A stretch of 64,000 nt of DNA from NCBI RefSeq assembly GCF_046614675.1, contig NZ_JBKKJT010000007.1:103598-167597 (forward strand), written 5' to 3'. Below the pieces are notes generated by a model. That model was given only the letters and a program-made list of their open reading frames with translations, was not told where the DNA came from and made no database searches. Positions 43,788 through 52,373 of the stretch are shown here, piece after piece. Position numbers and translations under genes: made by a program. Position 1 is the first letter of the stretch, and every line of letters begins with the position of its first letter. This DNA comes from Chryseobacterium cupriresistens (lineage in GTDB: Bacteria; Bacteroidota; Bacteroidia; Flavobacteriales; Weeksellaceae).

Positions 43788-45884
43788 ATGAAAAAGCTAA
43801 ATATTGGAATACTTGCCCTTTCAGGTATTGTATTTCTTAATTCGTGTGGTACAGCTAAGACTGCAGGGACAGAGAATAAAACTGAAGCTACGGCAAAAGT
43901 AGCCGAACCGGTAAAAGAAGAAGCAAAAGAAGAGGGAATTAATTTATCGTATATGGATACAAGTGTCCGTCCACAGGATGACTTTTTTAGCTATGTGAAC
44001 GGAAACTGGGTGAAAACGACTCAGATTCCTTCCGATAAAGCCAACTGGGGTTCTTTCAATGCCTTGAGAGAAAATGTAGATGATGCTTCATTAGATATTT
44101 TGAACAAAATCCTTACAGAATCATACCCTGCAGGATCAGAAGGGCAGAAAATCCAGAATCTTTACGCTTCTTTTATGGATACAAATAAAAGAAATACGGA
44201 AGGTCTGGCACCAATTAAAGCTGATCTTGCCAAAATAGATGCTATTAAGACTCTTGCTGATCTTCAGAAATACCTTTTGGAAGCTACAAGATTAGGAGAT
44301 AATTCTTTCTACGGATGGAGAGTAGGTGCTGATATGAAGAATTCCAAGATGAATGCGGTGTATCTTGGTGGTCCGGATCTTGGTTTGGGAAGAGATTATT
44401 ACCAGAAAGTAAATGATGCCAATACAAAAACACTGGCCGAATATCAGACGTATGTTGGAAAGTTATTCGGAGTTTTAGGATATAAAAATACAACTCAGGC
44501 TGCACATAATGTGGTAGACTTTGAAAAACAGCTTGCCAATTACTTGCTGACACTTGAGCAGAACAGAGATGCCAACTTAAGATACAACCCTAAAAATGTA
44601 TCTGAATTATCAGGTCTTGTGAAAAACGTTGATCTTGCCAAATACCTGAAAGATGCAGGTGTAAACACAGACAGAGTGATCATCGGAGAACTGAAATACT
44701 ACCAGAATATGGATCAGTTCATTACCCAGAAAAACCTTCCTCTGCTGAAAGACTATCTGAAATACCATATCATCAATGGAAACGCAAGCAACCTGGATGA
44801 CAATTTAGAGCAGATCAGATTCGATTTCTATGCCAAATATTTACAGGGACAAAAAGAACAGCGCCCGATGAACAAAAGAGGGCTTACCCTTGTCAATGGT
44901 GTTCTTGGTGAAGCTTTCGGAAAACTTTATGTAGACAAATACTTCACTCCAGAAGCTAAAAAGCAGATGGAAACGTATATTGATTACCTTTTAAAATCAT
45001 TCAAAACCCACATCGCAAACATAGACTGGATGTCTCCTGAAACCAAAGTGAAAGCTCAGGAAAAATTATCCAAGTTTACCGTAAAAATAGCTTACCCTGA
45101 CAAATGGAAAGATTATACACAATTGAAAGTAGAATCTCCAAAAGAAGGAGCTACGCTTTATTCAAACCTTCAGAATGTTGCTGCATGGCAATATCAGAGA
45201 AGCTTAGATAAAGTAGGAAAACCGGTTGATAAAACAGAATGGGGAATGTCTCCACAAACTGTAAATGCTTACTACAGCGGATCAAACAACGAAATTGTAT
45301 TCCCAGCAGCCATTCTTCAGCCTCCTTTCTACAATCCTAAAGCGGATGCTGCAGTGAACTTCGGAGGAATCGGAGCCGTAATCGGTCACGAAATTTCTCA
45401 CGGATTTGACGACAGCGGTTCCCGTTTCGATGGAGACGGTAACCTGAATAACTGGTGGACGGATGCAGACCGTAAAAATTTTGATGCAAAAGTAGGCCAG
45501 TTAGCTGCTCAGTACAGTGCTTACGAACCTGTAAAAGGAAGCTTCGTGAACGGTAAATTTACAAGTGGTGAAAACATTGGTGACTTAGGTGGAGTGGCAG
45601 TGGCTTATGATGCCCTTCAGATGTACTTAAAAGATAAAGGAAACCCTGGAAAGATCAGCGGATTCACTCAGGATCAGAGATTTTTCATGAGCTGGGCAAC
45701 GGTTTGGAGAACGAAAGCTACCGATCAGTATATGATCAACCAGGTGAAAACCGATCCTCACTCTCCGGGAATGTTCAGGGCATTTGGTCCGTTGGTCAAT
45801 CAGGACTCATTCATTAAAGCATTTGATATCAAACCGGGAGACAAAATGTATAAAGCTCCTCAGGACAGAATAAAAATCTGGTAA
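43788..45884 (+). CDS. M13-family zinc metallopeptidase, lipoprotein
   Basis: 698 residues. Paralogue of the preceding gene but with a lipoprotein signal: FLNSC with Cys20, and a Glu/Lys/Ala-rich tether (about 25-50) in place of a free signal peptide. Seen: zinc motif HEISH (His534, Glu535, His538), ENIGDLGG with the third ligand, and the same C-terminus MYKAPQDRIKIW. One copy is thus anchored and one free, in the same envelope. The acidic or basic residues after Cys (GTAKTAG) are not a surface signal, so it probably faces the periplasm. Its own promoter is present. Confidence 0.95.
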   Translation: MKKLNIGILALSGIVFLNSCGTAKTAGTENKTEATAKVAEPVKEEAKEEGINLSYMDTSVRPQDDFFSYVNGNWVKTTQIPSDKANWGSFNALRENVDDASLDILNKILTESYPAGSEGQKIQNLYASFMDTNKRNTEGLAPIKADLAKIDAIKTLADLQKYLLEATRLGDNSFYGWRVGADMKNSKMNAVYLGGPDLGLGRDYYQKVNDANTKTLAEYQTYVGKLFGVLGYKNTTQAAHNVVDFEKQLANYLLTLEQNRDANLRYNPKNVSELSGLVKNVDLAKYLKDAGVNTDRVIIGELKYYQNMDQFITQKNLPLLKDYLKYHIINGNASNLDDNLEQIRFDFYAKYLQGQKEQRPMNKRGLTLVNGVLGEAFGKLYVDKYFTPEAKKQMETYIDYLLKSFKTHIANIDWMSPETKVKAQEKLSKFTVKIAYPDKWKDYTQLKVESPKEGATLYSNLQNVAAWQYQRSLDKVGKPVDKTEWGMSPQTVNAYYSGSNNEIVFPAAILQPPFYNPKADAAVNFGGIGAVIGHEISHGFDDSGSRFDGDGNLNNWWTDADRKNFDAKVGQLAAQYSAYEPVKGSFVNGKFTSGENIGDLGGVAVAYDALQMYLKDKGNPGKISGFTQDQRFFMSWATVWRTKATDQYMINQVKTDPHSPGMFRAFGPLVNQDSFIKAFDIKPGDKMYKAPQDRIKIW

Positions 45885-45910
45885 TTTTACCTTAAATTGT
45901 TAGACAAGAA

Positions 45911-45945
45911 AGAATCCGCCTCACTTGAGGCGGATTCTCTTTTTA
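45911..45945. terminator. Strong bidirectional terminator
   Basis: Perfect 13-bp stem AGAATCCGCCTCA / TGAGGCGGATTCT with a CT loop, followed by CTTTTTAAT. It lies between convergent genes. Confidence 0.9.
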
Positions 45946-47001
45946 ATATTCTTTCTTATAGTTCCGGAGCACAAACTTTATTCCGGTTTCTATAATATCT
46001 CCCATGGTTTTACAATATTTGAAATTGACATCGTAAGTGAGTTTTTGTAAGGCTGTCCTTAGTTCTATGACATTGGCTTCCGGCGCAATATTGTCTTTTT
46101 TCATAATAGAAATGAGCTCATAAAATCTGTTTTGGCTGCTCGTAACTCTTTTTACAATCTGCGAACGCACTTCCTTACGGTACTGTTCTATAGAACTTGG
46201 CTTCAGTTTTTCCAGAACCATATTCACCATCTGATTGTTTTCTTTAAAATACTGGGGAAGATATACTTTCAGATTTCCCTCGTAAGTCTGCTGATCAAAA
46301 TCGATGGGACGGATTCTGTAAATCACCTGGTCGAAATCATGGATGGGAATCACCACATAATTATAAGAACGCATGTCACCAAGAAGCCCGATAAGGCAGC
46401 GTTCGTTGAATTTCACAAATTCCTTGGAGATCTGTGCTTTTTCCAGTTCTGTACAGTTGGGCAGATGTTTCTGAATAAAGATATCCCCGGGAATTCCTAG
46501 GATATGCTCTTCAATCAGAGTGTTTTTATACACCAGAAAGTTAATCCGGTTGGGAGAAAGCAGATCTTCAAGTTCCAGTCCGAATATCCGGGAAGCATCA
46601 GCCTGTTTAATATAAAAATAGGTATAATTATCATTCAGTACATTTCTCACCCGGATCCGGAAGGGTTTTGAATTTCCGAAAGTACAAAAATCGATGGTAT
46701 CCACTGTCAGATAAGGTAGCGTAGCGGTATCTCCATCAGAATGAAGGAGGGTGTAAATTTTATTTAAATTAGCTTCTATTTCTTTAAACTCATATTCAGA
46801 ATACAATACTCCAAGCCATAAGGTATCTTTTCCTTCCTTATCCAGAATACTCACACTATCATTAAATCTCAAAAGATCTTCATACAGAAACTTAATTTTG
46901 GTGGTTCTGTTGTACTTTTCCAAATATTGCTGTAATGCTTCTGAAACTGGAAATATCGGTTTTCTGAACGCTATTTTTACATCTTTCATAACACTGTTCA
47001 C
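45943..47001 (-). CDS. Hypothetical protein divergent from the T6SS sheath genes
   Basis: 352 residues, cytosolic by sequence, with no signal or membrane segment. Rich in charged residues and beta/alpha alternation, with DFDQVIYRIRPIDFDQQTYEG (about 230-250) and IFIQKHLPNCTELEKA as its most distinctive parts. I do not recognise a family; the phrase FNERCLIGLLGDMRSYNYVV has a kinase-like look but no kinase motifs were found. It is transcribed away from tssB. Position next to the sheath genes makes a link with secretion possible, as a regulator, adaptor or immunity factor. An in-frame ATG at 46989 would shorten it by four residues. Confidence 0.7.
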   Translation of the reverse strand: MNSVMKDVKIAFRKPIFPVSEALQQYLEKYNRTTKIKFLYEDLLRFNDSVSILDKEGKDTLWLGVLYSEYEFKEIEANLNKIYTLLHSDGDTATLPYLTVDTIDFCTFGNSKPFRIRVRNVLNDNYTYFYIKQADASRIFGLELEDLLSPNRINFLVYKNTLIEEHILGIPGDIFIQKHLPNCTELEKAQISKEFVKFNERCLIGLLGDMRSYNYVVIPIHDFDQVIYRIRPIDFDQQTYEGNLKVYLPQYFKENNQMVNMVLEKLKPSSIEQYRKEVRSQIVKRVTSSQNRFYELISIMKKDNIAPEANVIELRTALQKLTYDVNFKYCKTMGDIIETGIKFVLRNYKKEY

Positions 47002-47340
47002 TTTCTTTAAATATAAAGAATATTTTCTTGTAAAGTCTGAGGATTTCTTATTTTAACATTCATTTTACCATTTTGTACAGAGTACGAGAACGAAAAATTA
47101 TTTAATTTTTCTTGAAAGACTTTATTTATTTTTTCATAGCTTAGTGATATCGTAATACGGTGATTTTATGTTGAATAAATGCAGGAGAATTTTGATGATC
47201 CAAGAAAAATCTTAGTAAAATTTTGTATGTTACAGTTTTTTTTTAAATTTAAACATTGGATTGGTAATTTATTTGATTCATCGGTAAATTACTCAAGGAC
47301 AGATCCAAACCAAAATAGTAAATCTCAAAATAACAATAAT
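47002..47340. other. Intergenic region upstream of tssB
   Basis: About 340 bases, AT-rich, without an exact TAnnTTTG box; a near-match AAATTTTG lies close to 47220. The frame of tssB stays open back to 47179, but the added residues are unlike the family. No hairpin was found. Confidence 0.45.
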
Positions 47341-47787
47341 ATGGCAATGTTTAATTATGGTGTTGGCGGAAACGAGGTAAAAGTAGACGCTAATGAAGCT
47401 ATTCAGGAAATACAGGAAAATAAATCACTGATAGTAAGCCAGCTTACAACAGAAGAGTCTTATACCCCTGAAATCGTAACAGGATTAAAAACAGTGGAAG
47501 ACGTTTTCAGACATTTCCAGCCTTCAGTATCGGTACAGCACGAAACAGAAGATGGTGGAGTGGTAGAAGAAGAATTCCGTTTTCAAAACCTTGGAGACTT
47601 TACCCCTAAAAGCCTTACTCAGAAGTCGGATTATCTGCAGCAATTGAGCATGGAACAGGAGCAGTACAATAAAATAGTACGTCAGCTGAAAACAAACAAA
47701 ATTCTGCGCAATATGCTGGAGAACGATCAGACAAGAGCGGCGTTCATAGAGGTATTGAAAGAAGTGGCACAAGAACTTGAAAAATAA
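47341..47787 (+). CDS. tssB: T6SS contractile sheath small subunit (T6SSiii TssB)
   Basis: 148 residues from the ATG at 47341. In-frame sequence upstream to 47179 is open but rich in unusual residues and is not part of the family. TssB pairs with TssC to build the contractile sheath. Seen: MAMFNYGVGGNEVKVDANEA, KTVEDVFRHFQPSVSVQ, FRFQNLGDFTPKSL, and QLKTNKILRNMLENDQTRAA, which match the Bacteroidota TssB type. It lies 20 bases before tssC. No other T6SS core gene is present in this window, so the rest must lie elsewhere. Confidence 0.85.
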   Translation: MAMFNYGVGGNEVKVDANEAIQEIQENKSLIVSQLTTEESYTPEIVTGLKTVEDVFRHFQPSVSVQHETEDGGVVEEEFRFQNLGDFTPKSLTQKSDYLQQLSMEQEQYNKIVRQLKTNKILRNMLENDQTRAAFIEVLKEVAQELEK

Positions 47788-47807
47788 TTAAAGACTTACA
47801 TTAAATC

Positions 47808-49169
47808 ATGGATAGCAAATTACAGGCACAAGAAAGCCAGCAGCAGGGTCAGCAGCAACACGCAGGGCAGCCGAAGGGCAACCCGCTTGCAGAGCTCAAT
47901 AAAATGGGAGGATTTGGCTTTGTTGAATCCGTTGTAGACGGTATTGCCAATATGAACCCAACAAGAAAGGCAAGAAAAGAAATCTTCCTGAACGACAGCA
48001 ATAAAGCAGAAGAAAGAAAAGAACTTCTTCAGAAGATCAACCTTTGGGTAAACCTTTTAGAAGGTAGCGAATCTGCTGATAAAATGGCTGATACGTGCAA
48101 AAGTAAAGCACAACAGGCCGACGAGAATTTAAAGAAAAACTTAAAAAATACACTGGATGCTGTTCGTATGCTGGAAACCAACTACAGAACAGTAGCTCAA
48201 TTCTATAAAAATACAGAATTGGATAAAGTGGATAACGTAAGTATCGTCAATGCAAGCCTTGAGCAGGTTTCCGATCTGGATAATCCTCTGTTCATTGATG
48301 CTATTTCAGAAGAATTCAAAAATTATTACGACCGTCTTGACCTTAGAGATAACTACTCAATCCTTGCCATACCTGGATATTTAGGATCAAACAAGGTCAT
48401 CGAGAAGTGGGCAAAAATCTGTAACGAAAACAAAGTGATGATGGTTACAGACTTCGCCAACCTTGATAAGCCGGATGATGTAGTAGACTTATTCCACTCT
48501 GCAAACCTTACAGGAGGTGAGCTTCACAGAAGTAACGTTATCATGACGTGTAACTGGCTGGTAGGACGTGGTAAAGCTGAAGAAGTAGGGGAAGAAGAAA
48601 ACGTAGAGCTTCCGCCTTCCACTTCATTAGCCGGAAAAATCCATAAAACACTGATGTCTCAGGTGGCAGCAGGTAAAAAGCATGGTAACATCAACGAAGT
48701 AGACGCCGTAAAATTCGAACTGAAGAAAAGTGAAATTTCTCAGCTGGAAAAAATGGGTCTTGTACCAATGGTTAACGAGTACGGAAAAATTATGGCTTTC
48801 TCAGCGAAGACCTTATTTACAGGAGACAATATCGGTCTTCAGACGTATTCCGTAGTCCGTGTATTCGACTATGTAACTAAAGTATTACTTGATTTCCTTA
48901 ACAGGAGAGCCTTTGAAAACTGGAATGCTAAGAATGAGGATGATTTGAGAAGACAGATTGTAACATTCCTTGACAATATCAAAGGACCGGACAAGCTGAT
49001 CGAGAAATTTAAAATTGTTCGTTTCGAGCAGGATAGAGTAAACAAAGACAGAGTATGGCTGGATATCCGCATGACCCCTTATTTCCCTACAAAAAGTTTC
49101 GTTATTAAATTGGACGGACACAAAGGAGATGATGGTAACGAATGGGATGCAGAATATACTCAGGAGTAA
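47808..49169 (+). CDS. tssC: T6SS contractile sheath large subunit (T6SSiii TssC, DUF5458)
   Basis: 453 residues. TssC forms the bulk of the sheath and contacts the inner tube and baseplate. Seen: a Gln-rich N-terminus, GFVESVVDGIANMNPTRKAR, the long helical-beta core with SILAIPGYLGSNKVIEKWAK and SNVIMTCNWLVGRGKAEEVG, and the C-terminus FPTKSFVIKLDGHKGDD. This family (DUF5458) is the Bacteroidota TssC. The N-terminal Gln run (QESQQQGQQQHAGQ) is of low complexity. A terminator follows the stop, so the lipoprotein after it may have its own promoter. Confidence 0.9.
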   Translation: MDSKLQAQESQQQGQQQHAGQPKGNPLAELNKMGGFGFVESVVDGIANMNPTRKARKEIFLNDSNKAEERKELLQKINLWVNLLEGSESADKMADTCKSKAQQADENLKKNLKNTLDAVRMLETNYRTVAQFYKNTELDKVDNVSIVNASLEQVSDLDNPLFIDAISEEFKNYYDRLDLRDNYSILAIPGYLGSNKVIEKWAKICNENKVMMVTDFANLDKPDDVVDLFHSANLTGGELHRSNVIMTCNWLVGRGKAEEVGEEENVELPPSTSLAGKIHKTLMSQVAAGKKHGNINEVDAVKFELKKSEISQLEKMGLVPMVNEYGKIMAFSAKTLFTGDNIGLQTYSVVRVFDYVTKVLLDFLNRRAFENWNAKNEDDLRRQIVTFLDNIKGPDKLIEKFKIVRFEQDRVNKDRVWLDIRMTPYFPTKSFVIKLDGHKGDDGNEWDAEYTQE

Positions 49170-49190
49170 CATAAACATACTTTACATAAC

Positions 49191-49223
49191 AAAAACCGAT
49201 GCAATATTACATCGGTTTTTTTT
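49191..49223 (+). terminator. Terminator of tssBC
   Basis: Stem AACCGATG / CATCGGTT with loop CAATATTA, followed by eight T. Confidence 0.88.
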
Positions 49224-49235
49224 CAACCAACACCT

Positions 49236-49706
49236 ATGAAATTGAATATGAATAAGAAACTTATCATTGGTTTACCAATGTTATCAATGGTTCTTTTGAT
49301 AAGTTGTGAAAAAAAATACCAAAGTCCGGGCACTTACGAAAATGATCTTTTCGCACAGGAACGCCAGGAAGGAAAAGCATACATCATGAATGAAGATGAA
49401 TGTTTTGATGGAAGTGAACTCGTACTTGCAAGCTCAGATGTAAAACTTTCAGACAGTTCAAAAGGCCGTGGAAAATCATTCTATCTCTATAAAGTGAAAT
49501 CCGGAAAAGTATTGAAAACAGTAAGAGATTCTACGGTAGATATGCCGATGCTGTTTTTATCTCAATATAAATTAAAGATCAAAAATACAGATTCTATGTA
49601 TGTGTATCTGAAGAAGCTTGAAGGGTATCGTTTTATAGCCAAAGACAGAAACCTTAAGTATCAGTGGTTAAAAGCGGCTCCGGTATATTCTGTTGAGAAA
49701 AATTAA
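49236..49706 (+). CDS. Small lipoprotein next to T6SS genes
   Basis: 156 residues. Seen: signal (MNKKLIIGLPMLSMVLLISC) with Cys after ISC, then EKKYQSPGTYEN, then a beta-rich domain (FYLYKVKSGKVLKTV, LFLSQYKLKIKNT). Its second residue after Cys is Lys, so inner or outer membrane anchoring is not decided. A T6SSiii membrane complex includes a lipoprotein (TssQ), and this is one candidate by position; no TssQ motif is recognised. It follows the tssBC terminator and precedes the effector. Confidence 0.6.
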   Translation: MKLNMNKKLIIGLPMLSMVLLISCEKKYQSPGTYENDLFAQERQEGKAYIMNEDECFDGSELVLASSDVKLSDSSKGRGKSFYLYKVKSGKVLKTVRDSTVDMPMLFLSQYKLKIKNTDSMYVYLKKLEGYRFIAKDRNLKYQWLKAAPVYSVEKN

Positions 49707-49749
49707 CTTTAAATTCAAGTTTTTTATATCACTATATCATGATTTTTTT

Positions 49750-49757
49750 TACTTTTG
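49750..49757 (+). promoter_or_regulatory. -7 box upstream of the effector
   Basis: TACTTTTG, an exact TAnnTTTG match, 25 bases before a small open frame (49782) and 145 bases before the effector ATG. Confidence 0.45.
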
Positions 49758-49781
49758 TTTTTGAACAAACACAAAAACAAA

Positions 49782-49889
49782 ATGAAAAAGAATGTAACCC
49801 TGTATGAGGATATAATCCTTCATCCTCTCCTACAATTTAATCTGAAAAGTAATACCTGTCTCTATAGCTTTCAGCTGGAAGCTATTTAA
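49782..49889 (+). CDS. Possible 35-residue leader open frame
   Basis: ATG at 49782 to TAA at 49887-49889; the product begins MKKNVTLYEDI and ends FQLEAI. It is preceded by an A-rich stretch (AACAAACACAAAAACAAA), as Bacteroidota translation starts often are, and by a -7 box. It stops 12 bases before the effector start, in the same frame. Alternatives are a leader peptide, or the decayed beginning of a longer effector gene, or chance. No homology is recognised. Confidence 0.3.
   Translation: MKKNVTLYEDIILHPLLQFNLKSNTCLYSFQLEAI
49864..49885 (+). promoter_or_regulatory. Hairpin just upstream of the effector start
   Basis: Stem ATAGCTT / AAGCTAT around TCAGCTGG, itself containing AGCT. It ends 16 bases before the ATG, near the ribosome site; it could moderate translation. 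No T-tract, so not a terminator. Confidence 0.35.
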
Positions 49890-49901
49890 GTTCTATCAGC
49901 C

Positions 49902-52370
49902 ATGACAGGGAATATTGCCGGGGATCAGAATCCTCGGGTTGGAACAGTGTGTTCCTACGAAATAAAGCCTTCAGGACTTTCATTCGTACTGAATAGGGAC
50001 TATGAATGGTATCTTTTTAAGAAACAAAAGAACGGAAGCTGGAAAGACATCACCGGAAAACCAAAGACCGGTAAAAAAGTGACTTACAACTTTGGAGAAA
50101 TAGCGTTGGGAGTAGAGTTTCAAATAAAAGTCTATGAGATTAAAAAAGGTATTTTACCCGGCCTTCCAGCCACCAGAGAACTGGTTGGCAGCCTTATAAT
50201 AGTTCCTATCAGCAACAAGGTTCCGAAGATTGATAAAGTAGTCCTCTTTAACAGAGGAGCAAAAGATTTCAATACAACCAGCTACCGTGATACTCTTATT
50301 GCGCAGGCTCACTGCATCGCGATGTTTAATAAAGAAATTGAATTTCACCTTTGGGAAGATGATGCTCCTGGGAAAGGGCACGATGCCAGTATTAACAAAA
50401 ACAACCGTCACACCCGCAGCTATAAGGCTCGCGTCAATGAAAAAGGAATTGCGGAAGTATCTATTCATTTAATGTCTGATGAAAAAATCCTTCGTCAGAT
50501 GGCCAATCAGTTTCTGATGAAAGGTGACAGAAATGAAGGCGCGAATCATGAATATTATGTTACGGCCACCTGCTCCGGGAAAATTCAGGGAGCCAGCCAG
50601 GTGAATGTAGAGGTAGCCAACCCTGATTATAAGGGACAGCCTCAACCCAAACCTAAGCCGCAGCCTGAGAAACACACACCAAAATTTCCTGTCGGACCAG
50701 GAGGTGGTCCCAAACAGCCGGATCCTAAAGGTAATATTATAGAAGCTGTTTTCATAGATGATACAGGAAAAGAGCTTTCCAAAGTAGCTTTAGGAGATAA
50801 AGTTAGGGTAAGAATTCACTCCAAAAATATGGTGGGAAAACACATTCAGTATGTCATCTGGAAATATGATTCCACATCCACTCATGAAGTTTATAGAAGT
50901 GCAATGATTAAAATTCCTGCCGATGTATATGATACCCCAGGATTTATCATTACAAAAGTTAGTTCTGAAAAAGAAATAGGCTTTCCTATCGGCAATTCGG
51001 ACTCCTATACACAAAACTATTTTATAGAAATTATCTCCAAGGATCTTTCTGCGGAATCTCAGAAATTTGGGGTAAATTCGGATGGTTTGATGGAAGTGGA
51101 GAAGGTGAAGAGTGCGGTGGTGGTGCAGAAGCAGCCTGTGCAAGGGAAATCAACTGGCAAAAAAGTGTGCGAATGCGAAGCTAGGGTAAGAGCTTATATG
51201 AGGATGCTTAGAGTTGGTGAAGGTACGGGAGAAATAATTAAATCTCAAAAATATAATAAGGAAAAGAAAAAGATGGAAGTTGTCTATATTACCAATGATT
51301 TTGAAGGTGGTTACACTAAATTATTTGGAGGTAGTCATTTCACTGACCCACCTTATAACAAAGGTATGATTACTCACCCTGATATTAAAATTCTTTGGTA
51401 CACAAAAAAAAATGGAGAAAAGGTATATAGTTCGGCAACAGGTGCGTACCAAGTAATGGGATATACTTGGAATGATAATGAAATGATAAAGAAAAGAACT
51501 ATATATAAAATAAAAGACTTTTCTCCCGAAAATCAAGATAAATTTTGCCTGGTACTTTTTAAACATAAACGAGCAGGTATGTTAGATTTGATAATGAAAG
51601 GAGATATACAAGGTGCTACTGAAAAATATGGAAGTTATGAATGGGCGAGTTTACCTCCTGGAAGATATGGACAACCTATTGAAACAATGGAAAAAGCATT
51701 GGAGTTATATACTAGATTTTATCAAGAAGAATTATCTGGTAAAAGCCCTTTACATTTAAAAAAAGGTTTTTTAAAAGAGTTCGGACATGATTGCTGTGAA
51801 GAAACTTCCCAAAAGAATAATCAAATAGAATTATCCTGTGGCAAATCAGAAATTGATTTGAGAGATAAAATAAAATGGCAAACACAATTTGACTCTAAGT
51901 GGGGAGGACGTGATAAACAAATGGTAGCTTGTAAAAAGACTTGTGATGATATATTGATTAATAGTGGACTTAGAGCTACTTCATTATCTCACTTATACCA
52001 AATAGCAATAGAAAATAATACTCATACACAGTTAGATATTAATACTCAAATTTCAAAAGAAGCTGTTTTATATCTAGATGCTGAGTTGGAAAAAGGACAT
52101 CCAGTACAAGTGGGAGTGGATCATGGATTAGGTTACAAAATTAATAATAACGCTGATCATTCTACTGATCATTTTGTAGTTATTGTTGGAAGAAAATGTG
52201 ATGGTATTAAATGTTATTATATTTTTTACGATGTTGGTACGAGTAATAAAGATAAAGGGGCGAGTGATGATAATCGTTTGTATTTCGATCCAACAAATTA
52301 CTCTTTAAAGGGAAAGACAGTTTATAATGGCCATTTTTATACAGTTACTCAAATAAGAAAAAATAATTAA
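49902..52370 (+). CDS. Predicted T6SS effector: beta-rich delivery part, GH104 lytic transglycosylase, papain-like peptidase
   Basis: 822 residues. Seen in order: beta-rich domains (about 1-245), a Pro/Lys linker (QPQPKPKPQPEK near 246-258), a third beta domain (about 280-410), a lambda endolysin-like domain (about 425-605), and a C-terminal domain (about 640-822). The endolysin part matches lambda R in order: GEGTG with Glu440 (lambda SEGT), GGYTKLFGG, FTD, SSATGAYQVMGYTW (lambda TGAGRYQLLS), KDFSPENQD, YEWASLPPGRYGQ. The C-terminal part shows CKKTC (Cys677), STDHFVVIVG (His757) and FYDVG (Asp777), a papain/C39-like triad in order. Expected substrate is peptidoglycan, first glycan then peptide. 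No signal peptide. The half after about 51170 is more AT-rich. The following lipoprotein gene starts 3 bases later. Confidence 0.75.
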   Translation: MTGNIAGDQNPRVGTVCSYEIKPSGLSFVLNRDYEWYLFKKQKNGSWKDITGKPKTGKKVTYNFGEIALGVEFQIKVYEIKKGILPGLPATRELVGSLIIVPISNKVPKIDKVVLFNRGAKDFNTTSYRDTLIAQAHCIAMFNKEIEFHLWEDDAPGKGHDASINKNNRHTRSYKARVNEKGIAEVSIHLMSDEKILRQMANQFLMKGDRNEGANHEYYVTATCSGKIQGASQVNVEVANPDYKGQPQPKPKPQPEKHTPKFPVGPGGGPKQPDPKGNIIEAVFIDDTGKELSKVALGDKVRVRIHSKNMVGKHIQYVIWKYDSTSTHEVYRSAMIKIPADVYDTPGFIITKVSSEKEIGFPIGNSDSYTQNYFIEIISKDLSAESQKFGVNSDGLMEVEKVKSAVVVQKQPVQGKSTGKKVCECEARVRAYMRMLRVGEGTGEIIKSQKYNKEKKKMEVVYITNDFEGGYTKLFGGSHFTDPPYNKGMITHPDIKILWYTKKNGEKVYSSATGAYQVMGYTWNDNEMIKKRTIYKIKDFSPENQDKFCLVLFKHKRAGMLDLIMKGDIQGATEKYGSYEWASLPPGRYGQPIETMEKALELYTRFYQEELSGKSPLHLKKGFLKEFGHDCCEETSQKNNQIELSCGKSEIDLRDKIKWQTQFDSKWGGRDKQMVACKKTCDDILINSGLRATSLSHLYQIAIENNTHTQLDINTQISKEAVLYLDAELEKGHPVQVGVDHGLGYKINNNADHSTDHFVVIVGRKCDGIKCYYIFYDVGTSNKDKGASDDNRLYFDPTNYSLKGKTVYNGHFYTVTQIRKNN

Positions 52371-52373
52371 AGA

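Noticed and set aside
47179..47340. Longer TssB beginning at 47179
   Set aside because: The extra 54 residues are unlike the sheath family; the ATG at 47341 gives the usual N-terminus.
47341..49169. tssBC as part of an extracellular contractile injection system or a phage tail
   Set aside because: The large subunit matches the DUF5458 T6SS type; no tail-fibre or tail-tube gene is present.
51170..51720. GH104 domain as a prophage endolysin
   Set aside because: It is fused to beta domains and a peptidase in a T6SS context, with no holin, capsid or other phage gene nearby.
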